This document shows, piece by piece, positions 54,032 through 64,000 of a stretch of DNA of 64,000 nt (within the stretch, counting starts at the first letter, position 1; each line of letters opens with the position of its first letter). A program made the position numbers and the translations under genes. Source of the stretch: Siphlonurus alternatus (taxonomy: Eukaryota; Arthropoda; Insecta; Ephemeroptera; Siphlonuridae); assembly GCA_949825025.1 (NCBI GenBank), contig OX463782.1, positions 31,963,351 through 32,027,350 on the forward strand, in the 5' to 3' direction. Under the pieces are notes generated by a model. The model did not search any database, was not told the origin of the DNA, and worked only from the letters and a program-made list of their open reading frames with translations.

Positions 54032-54188
54032 TACAGTAGCCGTCACATTTAACTTGCTCATGGTCGTGTTTGTAACGCTCTCAGTCATTGGTAGCCGGTT
54101 TGTAACGAAGGACATCATTGGCCGAGCCGAGCCGAATGACTCCCGAGCGCTTCCGACCATGAGCCATTTAAATGTGACGGCTACTGTA
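54032..54188. mobile_element. Tc1/mariner-like MITE flanked by TA
   Basis: TA|CAGTAGCCGTCACATTTAA on the left and TTAAATGTGACGGCTACTG|TA on the right. The pairing continues to CTCATGGTCG/CGACCATGAG, giving a TIR of about 34 bp with few mismatches. TA at both outer ends is the target-site signature of the Tc1/mariner superfamily. The centre is GC-rich (GGCCGAGCCGAGCCG). It is non-coding. Confidence 0.88.
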
Positions 54189-55758
54189 TATAGTTGAGTG
54201 TCAAAACTGCCACCATCTTGCCCCTGCGGCATATGCAACCCCTCCATGTTGATGCTGAAGAAGTTGCCTAACCTCCAGGCTAACTATTCTCTATGGTAAA
54301 AATCAGTGCAAATATTCAATTTAATCGATAATTTATTCCACCATTGGTACAAGTACAACATGGATCACGTCAATATAAATTAACATAAAACACTGAAAAT
54401 ACAAACAAACAACAGCAGCAATATGTAGCATATGTAATAATGAACTACATATATAGGACAATAAAATAACTAAAAAAAATAAAGCAAATAAAATAGTATT
54501 GGCGTCATAAAGCGAACCTAGTAGTAACTGCTGGAACTACGTGCGTCTGGCGAGGATTGCTGTTATATAATCAACATTGTAAAACCATGTAAATGCTCTG
54601 TCAGCAGCCACAGCGTAATTTTACAGAAATGACAACACTATAATTAGTTGTCAAATACTTTCGGACAAATATAAAAAAATATGTCGTAAGTGATTTCTTT
54701 CTTAAAAAGTTGATATTTTTTGTGATTCTTCCCATGCTATAGGTATTGCCGTATCCTCGATGCAAAGAGCAAAATTTTCAGACATCAGCGCCATCTCTTG
54801 GTCCTTTATATTTGTCTTCTATTACATATTAATAATATTGAAATGAACTCTGTAAGAAGTTGGAATTGTATAATCAGTTTGAATAATCTCGAAAGAGCAG
54901 CTCATTTTGTATGTATTTAAAAAAAAATTCAGGCAAAACTCATAATTTTTTACTATAACACTTCAACAGCTAGGGTTAAATTTTAACCATGTCTCACTGT
55001 CAGTTGAATGTCTAGTAATTAATTCATGAATATCGTTTTGAGCTGTCTAGAAGTGTACATAATAAATCATAGTTATTCAATTTTTATATATTTTTTTCAT
55101 TGATAATAAATTTAATTTTTTATTACCTGACAAGAGTAACAGATATATACATTACTATAATATAGTGTATTAAATTCGTTGTGTGATATATCATAATAGA
55201 TTTGACTCAAATATAGGTCAACAATGTCACAAGTACATGACAAGTAAGCACAGTCGAATTAATAAAAAAGTAAACCGGAAATTCAAAGTTTCCATCCGTA
55301 CTATAATTGGTTTAATTCTAAAATTTCATTTGCATGTCAAAACTTCTAATTACGAATATTCCTGTAAGATTTTAAAACTCAAATTTGAAAAATAAAGTCA
55401 GAAATCTTACAATTTTCGGAAAGATTTTAAATTAATTCAACTATAGTAATGTATTTTTATTTTTATATTCAACACATTTCATCATCATGTCAGTAGATGA
55501 AATAATATCACTAAATCATTTATATGCTAATATTATGCAACTGTCACTCAAATTATGCATTGTTCAAATGCATCTGCTGCATTTATAATGCATTATTATT
55601 TAGTATATGACAAGTACATGCAGTGTATTATATTATTAGATTCTCATATACTGCTTTGCTCTGATATAACATTGTGGTATTTTCTACTAGTAGAATAATT
55701 TATTACTTACTATATAGTCGGGGTGGGTTATATAGGTCAACATGTAAACCACAATAAT

Positions 55759-55804
55759 CGTGTAATTACACGTCCAACTTACCATTGAAATGGATAGTTG
55801 GACC
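55759..55804. repeat. Two adjacent palindromes
   Basis: CGTGTAATTACACG is a perfect 14-bp palindrome. It is followed at once by a 32-bp hairpin, GTCCAACTTACCATT paired with AATGGATAGTTGGAC (one or two mismatches, tiny loop). It may be a terminus of an eroded element. Confidence 0.6.
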
Positions 55805-56860
55805 ATATTATATAAAAAAATATAAATTTATGTATACAAACAATTTTAATTTTCTTCTCCCTACAAAAAATAGAAGTTTCTCAATATATTTATAAAGCTT
55901 AAAACGCAATTTCCAAACATGAGTTTTGATCAGAAATTCGCCCTCTTTCTGTTCAAAGTATTATGCACAGATCCAATTTCTAAGGTTCAATTTTTGCATC
56001 ATTGCTTTGTATAGTGTAAGCAATATCAAGTTATAATATAATGTATGTTCAAAAAATATTCATGAAAAAAATAAATTTATTTTCGCTTTCATGCACAAAT
56101 TGTGAACTTCAAAAAAACATTCATAATAAAATTCAATGTGAAATTTAAATATGAAATTTTTTATCATAAATCTGTTTTACTTTTCTACGTTTTTTTTTAA
56201 ATTACATATCTGAAAATACAATTCATTTTTTCTTCGTGTTAAAAATAAATCTTTTGAGATTGAAAAAGCAGTGACTTTAAAGTTAAGTTTGAATTTATTA
56301 ATTAATGGACTCTCTCAGAGTTAAGATTAAAATTGAAATATTAACAAGAATTAATTAAAAAGTTTCCTGCAATTTTACATTTCCCCACAAAGAGTCTGAC
56401 TTAATTCGTTCCTCCTATACTGTATCTCACCAATGTAAAATATTAATTCACTTTTTTTTTTTTTCATTTTTAAAATTAGAAATAATTAATCGTGTCAAAT
56501 TATTTATTCAACAACCTCTCATGCACACATATTACATTATTTCCTTCCCCATATGCATTCACACTTCATGGTATAGACCGCTATATATTACACTGCAACT
56601 GATATGAAAATAAAATTTACATAGATGGATATATGTACGTACATTTACAAATTAAAAATAAATACAGACATAAAAAAATGAAGTAAACATAACTAATTAT
56701 CCCTAAAGGTTACTTTCTTATCTCTCATACGACCTCAATGACGTTATATAATATGTTTCTATTTGATTGTCAAACCATCACATAGATCGTATAATATGAA
56801 CAAGGTAGGAATATTGAAATTTAATGAACTCCCAAATTTGAATTAGAAAGCTAATCTCAT

Positions 56861-56943
56861 CTCGAGAGGTGGTATAATATTAGGAGCACATGTTTTCTTT
56901 TAAACCACGTAGAGAGCTAGAGATGCTATATACCACCTCTTTT
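56861..56943. mobile_element. Small inverted-repeat element
   Basis: GAGAGGTGGTATA at the left pairs with TATACCACCTCTT at the right; the inner pairing is weak. About 83 bp, possibly a shortened MITE. Confidence 0.4.
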
Positions 56944-58864
56944 ATGACATCAGAGATCCAACTGAATAAACTGATAGTTGATATTTTTTAGCTTATAAAA
57001 GATTTAATAATGAAATCAACAATTTAATTAAGTTGTAAATAAAATCTGAGTCACGTCCCCCTCTCAATCAAGTTAATAATAATAATTGTTAATTAGGTTA
57101 AAGATTTCATCAATATGGGAGGAGACAAATAATTACCCAATTAATGGACTGAAAAAGGCAAATACCCAACAATATATCATTATGTGATCATCCATGAACG
57201 CGTCAGAAAGGCAATTTTTGTCAAGGGAGAAAAAAAAACAGGAAAAAAAAACAAACAAACAATATATTAGAATACATAATACAGGATCATATATTAATAT
57301 AATAACATTACAATTGTCAATTTATGTCTTCACTTCTCGATCTGTTTTTAAGAATAGGCCTTATTAAGCCATACACCCAATTTATAATCAATTTATGTCT
57401 GAAAACATTAATCAGAAGTGGAAATTTATTCCTTTAAATTATTGCAGAATGGACCAGCGACAAGTAGAAAAGATATCCAACTATGCCATGCCGTTTAAAA
57501 CTCTACTATTAAGAAGGCTATTACATATTAGTATTTTATAACAAGTAATTTTTACCTCCATAAGTGAGTGGTCGACGGAGAAGGTCGGGTTCGCACATTG
57601 TCACTCCACGGACTAATTAGAATTCCTGCTGCGCACGAGTAATAATTATAACCCCCGACTAAAATCGAGAAAGAATTTTAACAGCTTTCTAGATGAAATA
57701 AAACAGAGGGTGAAATCTTTTGCGTCAAATAAAATTATAAAACAAAGTGTTGATAATTAACTTTTGAATCATTAAATTTTGCATTTAAAATTTTATTAAA
57801 TAATAAATTAATATTATTTTTAATATTTACATATAAAATGAAATGTTTAATTTGAATTTGTTTAAAATACAATTATCTAATTTAATTTTATTATAAAACG
57901 TTAATTATAGTGTACATAAAATCAAAGTTACTATTAAATAATTAAATAATTTAATAGCTTAGTAATTAACTTGACTCTTGTCTCAAAATCAAGTTTTTTC
58001 CAGAATTTATTACCTTCCGAGCCAAAATTTTTAAGCAAAATCTTTTCTAAAAAACTAAATATATTATATATTATACACAGTCATGCCATTTATATGACAA
58101 ACACTGAAAACAATTTACAGCAATGCACTTCGAATTGATCAGTTTTGACAAGAAAGCTACATCAAAATAACAAGTTGAAAACAAAAACTTTTTTTTTTCT
58201 CACTCATTTTAGCTTTTCTTTCTTAGAAATAATAAGGAAGTTTTTTTAATCAAAGAAAGTGGGATTGTCTCTTTGGTATTCAATTGAAGGAAAAAACAAT
58301 TACTTACAGTTACTTACAAGTTGCACAGCTATCGCTCATGAAATCTTCACTCATCAACAGATGGTCATAAACGTAATGTTATTTTTTGAACCTACATCGT
58401 CATATTAACAGATATCTATATATCCACTACGATCATATGACGGTGTTTAATACGTATTCCTTGACGACGGATAATGTTATTCTTATGACGCGTTGTCAAC
58501 GGATCCGTATTAAATACCAGTTGAATGTGAAGAAAAAATTTATATTATGGCTATATTTTGTTAGTTAAACAAAAAAAACATCACGCAGTGTTGGGGGAGT
58601 TCTGTGCAATTTTTTTTATGCATCTGTACACATCTGGAGAGCATAAACGTTACATTTTCTCTGTTTGGGGTACTGTCATGCAACCTATGGAGGCGAGATA
58701 AAGAAAAAATTAATTTTGGGGATGGTTTATGGAGTGATTGCTCTTATTTCTGCGGGTTTATCTTTCTTATATGTTAGTTTTAACTACCGTTTTATTAAAT
58801 CAGACAGTTTGTGCCATCTCGAAATCTTCTGTACTAACAAACAAGATAGAGAGAAATTATCTTA

Positions 58865-59418
58865 ATAATGGGGAATTCTCCTACATTTATTTTAATTTTT
58901 TTTCAGATGCTCTATGCCTTGAAATTAAATGTCCCAAAACAAAAAAGTTTCATTTTTCAAAATTGGAGACAAGGGAATTTTTTAAAAATCTTCCTTCTTT
59001 TGAATTTAGCGCCAAAACGTGACGTAGAAGCTGCCTAGCAGGCGAAATTTTCCTGCAATAAATTTATATTTTCGATTATCACTCTTAAAGTAAACTGATA
59101 TTAGAGACAAAACTATTGATACTAGGGTAGAAGAACCGTCTGATTTCGATCGTGTTACTAAAATTTATAGCTAATCACTCCTTGACGCTCAAACTATGAT
59201 ATCAGGCAGTTGTTGTATGTTAACTAGGGAGTTTCTACGTCACAATTTTCAGTTTTACGCGCGGGTTGCATACTTTGCCCCTATTCTAATAATCCCTTCA
59301 GAGTCCCCAAATTTGAGTTAAAAAAGTTGAAACTTAAGTCAAACTTATTGTTAAAATGTACCCTATCATAATATGGTAGTTAAATTAAAATTTGAGTTGT
59401 AAGAGAATTCCCCATTAT
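58865..59418. mobile_element. Foldback element, about 554 bp, with 16-bp TIR
   Basis: The ends are ATAATGGGGAATTCTC and GAGAATTCCCCATTAT, exact complements. Internal arm similarity persists at distance: GTGACGTAGAAGCTGCCTAG on the left corresponds to GTGACGTAGAAACTCCCTAG in the right arm read on the other strand. The arms are long and imperfect, so this is an old foldback or a non-autonomous transposon. It encodes nothing recognisable. Confidence 0.65.
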
Positions 59419-60532
59419 CATTATTTTAATTAATTTTAATAAAACAAAAACTTTCAAACTCAATATTATAAATAATTACGGTATATAGTACTGTACGTAG
59501 ATAAGAAAGATTTAATAATTACAAAACTTAGTGATATAACTTTATAATTATAAAGTTCGCACCGAGTTATAGGTGTAAATGTTATTACTTGAATGTACTC
59601 TGAGTGGTAATAAGGTTACGCTAATGAATTCCAAGGCAGTTTGAGAGAAGGAGAGAATTCATTACAAACCTTTATCACTCCAGTTTATGACGTCACACCG
59701 TCAGCTGGCAATCAACCCTTGACCGCACTGGACACCGCAATGCTGTAAAAAATATAGATAAAATTTAACATTAGTGTGCATTTTTACAATAATAAAAAAA
59801 ATAATCAAAATCTTTGATAATAAAATTAAGAATCATGAAAAGTTGTCATAAAGTTTATTTTGTTTCTCGTAAAATTTTGTTTCGTTAGATAAAGAAGGCG
59901 GTTTAGCCACCAGATTATTTGAGTGAGCTTTGCTCTGAATGGCCGCATGATGACTCCAAACTACGCTCATAAAATTACATCATCAGAATGAGCGACCGTG
60001 GGGACAGGCAGCTCACTAGAAAAGTTATAAAAAATATGCGAGACTTTTTTTTAACTTCTACTCTGAAATGTTGAAAGAAAAATGCATTAAAATTATTTTT
60101 TATTGCTGAGTATTAAAAATGACCAGTTTAAAAAAAAAATGATAGATTATAATCTTTTGATATTTTTAAGTGCCATAAAGTGTTATTTTTCTTTTTACTT
60201 TTTATATATTGCTATAAAATCTTACAATAATTAGTTAAATAAAAAAAATTATGATTACTTTTATACTAATTATAAAAATAAAACTTATTTATAAATAAAT
60301 TCAGTTTTAAAACACTCATTTGCTAAAAAGTCTAAAACTTCAGTATTTATTTATTTATTTTCTGTCAACTAGTTGTAACTTTCCCCCACAAAAATGTCAG
60401 TTTTAAAAATCAATTTCAATGATTTCTAATCATGAACTCATTGAATCTGCGGGTGCTACGATACGTACAGTGGACGATTATGGAGAACAAACAACGCCAG
60501 TACGATGTCTAACCATGTGTCATGTGTTGCAG
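59419..60532. other. AT-rich intergenic stretch
   Basis: TGACGTCA at 59688. Nothing else is recognised. Confidence 0.4.
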
Positions 60533-60606
60533 AGATGCGGGGGGTGGCGCGCGCACCGCAGCCCCCATGCTGACGTCACACCATGCGCTCGCTGCACGCC
60601 ATGCAG
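60533..60606 (+). CDS. Candidate small exon with start codon(s)
   Basis: A 74-bp GC- and CpG-rich stretch (GGTGGCGCGCGCACCGCAGC) bounded by a possible acceptor TGTGTTGCAG and a strong donor CATGCAG|GTGAGAAC. It contains several ATGs, one followed by CGCTCGCTGCACGCC (MRSLHAMQ into the donor), and one TGACGTCA. The acceptor lacks a clear pyrimidine tract. If it is an exon, the downstream exon lies beyond what I can identify. It may also be a CpG island with a chance donor. Confidence 0.25.
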
Positions 60607-60711
60607 GTGAGAACATGTTCATACAAGGGTCTTAATTTTGATCGTGTTCCTTCGGGAGTCCTCGGCTCGAGATCCTCCAATAAGAATAGTCTCTACAAAC
60701 TCAACGACTAT

Positions 60712-60990
60712 ATACTGGAGGACGGCCTAGAACAACTTATTGAAGAACCTCGATACGCGACATTTCTCGCCAACCTTCGGGGAAGTCCGCTAAATGAGCC
60801 ACGTGCTCGGGCGGTTTCTTTGAAGACGTCAAAGATTTGACAGCTTGACAGATGGCTAATAAAGCGGCATCTTTGACCGCGGTATCTTTGTAGCTGACTC
60901 TAGGCCAATCAAAAGTCAACGTCGTGACGTCACTGGGTTAAGGAAATGCCAGCTGGTTGGCGGCAAAAAATTTAGGCCGTCCTCTTAGTA
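60712..60990. mobile_element. MITE with about 18-bp TIR
   Basis: TACTGGAGGACGGCCTA at the left corresponds to the complement of TAGGCCGTCCTCTTAGTA at the right: GAGGACGGCCTA is exact, the rest has one indel. The interior is GC-richer than the flanks and holds CCACGTG (60798-60804), GAAGACGTC and TGACGTCA (60925). A 60-codon open frame lies wholly inside it on the minus strand. Confidence 0.6.
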
Positions 60991-61140
60991 AACAGTTCTT
61001 GTCTACAAACTGGCTGGGATTCCTCAAGCATTTGCATACTCAAGATGAGGATAACCATGCTATTTCCACGTGCGACTATTTTCAATCCAAGTTTTTGTGT
61101 GCAAGTCTGTTTTTAGTAACGGTACGATAGTAGACATAAT

Positions 61141-61272
61141 GGGCGCGATTCACGAAACAGTTAGCCAGGTTTCTAACCACGTTTAACTAGGTGGTTTAAC
61201 ACGTAAAACAGGTAAACAGATATAGTTAAACGTGATTAGAAGCCTGGATAACTGCTTCGTGAATCGCACCTA
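61141..61272. mobile_element. Hairpin MITE, 132 bp
   Basis: The left arm GGGCGCGATTCACGAAACAG then TTTCTAACCACGTTTAACTA corresponds to the complement of the right arm, GTGCGATTCACGAAGCAGTT then TTCTAATCACGTTTAACTA. The arms are about 52 bp with about 85-90% pairing and a loop of about 25 bp. It is non-coding. Confidence 0.82.
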
Positions 61273-61799
61273 CTATACAGCTGAAATTGCAAGGCTTTCG
61301 ACAAACTGGATATTATTTACATGACTGGCATTGAGCTTAAAGTGAGAAAATTCATCACTTCCAGCTGTTCTATGATAGCTACTGCCAAGAGGGTTAATGT
61401 TGGGTTTATTTTCAAGCACTTTTTATTTAACTTTTTCTGTTTCACCTCTATTTTTTTATCTAGTAGAATTTAAAACAATTTTCTGTTCACATTCTTTATT
61501 AATGTAAATAAATAGTAAAGATTACTTTTACATTTTGCCTAAAATAGATCAAGTAACAAAAAAAAATATTTCATAGTTACAAATTCAAAAAACTAATTCT
61601 CCAAAGCAAATAAAAATTCATTTTTCAACATTTTTATTACAACATAAATTAAATATCATTTGCATAAATATTTGTTTAAATTTACACTCGTATGGGTTTT
61701 ACAATTCGCCAAGGGGTATAAAATCATTTTTTTAAATGTTATGATGCTGTATAAATTTGCAAATATAATGCATAATTCTGTGAACATACAACATGCGCT
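61273..61799. other. AT-rich intergenic stretch
   Basis: Nothing recognisable. Confidence 0.4.
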
Positions 61800-61887
<88 letters not shown>

Positions 61888-61888
61888 A
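61800..61888. repeat. (CT)n microsatellite, about 89 bp
   Basis: CT array with one TT interruption near the right end. Arg-Glu and Ser-Leu repeat ORFs over it are artefacts. Confidence 0.97.
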
Positions 61889-64000
61889 TATTTTACAGCT
61901 CAGTAATGTAATCAAAAAAGAAAGTCACTGTAAAATATTTGACGGAAAATTAACGCAGCACTTTCAAATCGCTAACTTTTTCAACCTTTATTTATATCAA
62001 AATACTCAGTTTCAAATATGTATGCCAGCATGGTTTAATTATAAGTTATAATTATTTTATAAACATAAAATAAAACAACAACAAAAACAGATCAAAAATT
62101 TAGGATATATTATGTATCTACATCATATTATAATTATAATGTAACACTTGTCCTTTTTTTAAATTTTGCTTGTCATTTGTAAATAAAGTTTTTTGTTTGC
62201 TTGTTTTACTGAAAAACTTCTTTAGACAATAACAAGTTCATCCATGTTCAAGAAATAAATGGCCTGTTTTTGCTGGTTATGTTTTATTTAACATAATTAT
62301 TTATAAAAATTTTAATGCCAATAAAAATACTGAAAACAGTATCCCCAATATGACTTGTCTTCATAAAATGTTAGGAAATATTCACAAAATAAATAACTTA
62401 TCATAGAATTTAACCTAGCAAATTTGATACCAAATTCTAATACCAAATTTTGGTACTAAAATAATGTTCTAATTTGTTTGCGTCTCACAATCAGTACAAA
62501 TTATTCGACTTAGAATTTGAATTTCGAATTTAAGATGTTGCTACTAAATTAAAATACCTCTCTATATGACATATTGGTGACAAAATCTTTTTCCCCTTGA
62601 ATCTAAAAAACGAATTTTGCGAGGTTGTAGCAGCCTCCTGCAGAGTTGCTCCAATATCAAGCCGTCATAAAAGCCTTCTGCTAATGAAGACGACATCATA
62701 TTATCGCTTGGCAAGTTTCAGAATAGTTGTGCGGTTTGCCACAAGCATGAGAGCTAAGTGGGCAATTAGGACACTTCTGATTGGTCGAAATAATCACGTG
62801 GTTTGAACTAGTGGTTGACATTCGTGATTCATGATCGTGCCACTTGCTTTGGTCGGATTACAAACCACTTTATAGTTTAATCCTTTGTGATTTATTGATA
62901 ATTGATTTTTTTTTCCTTATTTATTATAACAATATAAACAACCACAAACAATAGCTATAACAATAACTTATTATCCAATATGGTACTTAAAGAGCGACGC
63001 TATGGGGTTATTTTATTAAATTGATTAAAACAACTAAAACTGAAATAAAAACAGAATGTAGAACTTTGTATTGTGTAGCTGTGCTTTTCTTTTTTTATAT
63101 AGTATTAACACAGAAAATCCAATAAAGTGATTTAATTTCACGAGGTAAAAGTAATCTCGCAAAATAGTGCGTAAAAATAATAGAAATTTTTCAAGTAAAT
63201 ATTTGAAAAAAAATGGCCCGATTCTAAGTGGTGAAATTGATTAAATAATTTTTTTTAATGGAGAGAAAATAGAGCATGGTGCACGATGTATGATAATAAG
63301 TATGATAAATTATATTTAATTTTCTTTTTAAGAGTTTTTACAAATTTCTGTGTACAGTTTGCTCGTTTCGAAACTGTGTATCAATGGATATATCGTTATC
63401 AACAATTTAAAGTGGTCTATTGGGTAGCTGTAAGACTATTGATAAAGTGACCAATGGTGACCACAAAAAGAAAATAAATGACTTATTTTTGAAATTTTGT
63501 TTAAAAGTATATATTTTCGTGTAAAATATGAATTCAACAAACTATATATATATATAAAATATATTACACTGCATAACATTTTTGAGAGATATATCACTTC
63601 ACATATTACTTTGTTGCTCATTAATTTTAATTTTGAAACATATTTTCCTCTTAATTTTCTTCGATATAATGTTTTGATAATTTAATTAAAAATACTAATT
63701 ACATTAATTATTAAATTATGTTGAAGCACATGTAAATTTTTATTTCTTACTAATTTATGTTTATGGTACTAAACCAATTTAATTATTCTTTACTTAAGTA
63801 ATTACCATAATTACAAATTACACATGGCTATAGTGTATATTATTTTATGGGTCTAGCTGGCATACTTTACGTTGAAACATTGCACTCTTTATATAGTTAA
63901 TGATTTTTAAGTGCATTATTTAATAAGTTTGTTGGTAAAAGTATTGTTTACAAAATAATTACAAAAAGCACTCAGACACTATTTAAACATTCATAAAATA
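61889..64000. other. AT-rich intergenic stretch to the window end
   Basis: A possible eroded relative of the 33297 element lies at 62370-62465. A GC-moderate patch at 62610-62880 is bounded by GTGGTTTG and CAAACCAC. No gene is supported. Confidence 0.35.

Larger units (their letters stand above)
54189..58864. other. Long AT-rich gene-free stretch
   Basis: No gene is supported. It holds the palindromes at 55759-55804 and a small foldback at 56861-56943 (listed separately), and many homopolymer runs. The open frame at 58665-58865 reads a hydrophobic stretch but has no ATG near its start and no support. Confidence 0.35.

Noticed and set aside
58665..58865. 66-codon frame with a membrane-like segment
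   Set aside because: No ATG near the start, AT-rich flanks, runs to the edge of a transposon; likely chance.
60737..60919. 60-codon minus-strand frame of good amino-acid composition
   Set aside because: Lies wholly inside an inverted-repeat element with no known domain; kept only as a test point.

Overview
This is a stretch of animal nuclear DNA, most likely from an insect. It is very AT-rich and gene-poor. It has one clear spliced gene with GT-AG introns, mostly 53-114 bp long. It also has long simple-sequence arrays, SINE-type retroposons and many short inverted-repeat transposons. No operons, bacterial promoters, CRISPR arrays or viral genes are visible. I cannot name the species. The C-terminal signature of the one gene (GGRHAMCPR) is what I remember from the insect FabG-like SDR group (Drosophila CG12171/CG31549 type). 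That is memory, not a search result.

The gene lies on the minus strand at 18975-20822. It has eight coding exons and encodes a complete 260-residue classical short-chain dehydrogenase/reductase. I assembled it by hand: every exon junction keeps frame, every intron is GT-AG, and all SDR motifs are present. A short GC-richer upstream region carries three tandem 9-bp repeats. A candidate AATAAA lies about 200 bp past the stop codon.

The rest is intergenic or intronic DNA filled with small mobile elements. Recognisable families are: (A) a 306-349 bp foldback element in three copies (13298, 33559, 36432); (B) a 150-160 bp element in two copies (72, 10029); (C) a 105-136 bp foldback in four copies (26797, 28057, 45118, 51341); (D) a 374 bp element with a 14-bp perfect terminal inverted repeat (6781) and a diverged relative (24525); TTAA-ended hairpins (22750, 51825); a TA-flanked Tc1/mariner-like MITE (54032); a hAT-like GC-rich MITE (34329); and several single foldbacks. 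Two SINEs have heads derived from 5S rRNA (29107, 44389). A third, with a tRNA-like head, is split by a family A insertion at 13298. All three share the same 3' core.

Other patterns stand out. A GC-rich block of about 175 bp occurs twice in opposite orientation, 42 kb apart, about 97% identical over the core I aligned. The palindrome TGACGTCA occurs 15 times by my count against about 0.5 expected, about half of them inside unrelated inverted-repeat elements. Four further stretches could be exons of unrecognised genes (30473-30654 +, 36050-36294 +, 53503-53847 -, 60533-60606 +). They are given low confidence because none has a recognised domain.
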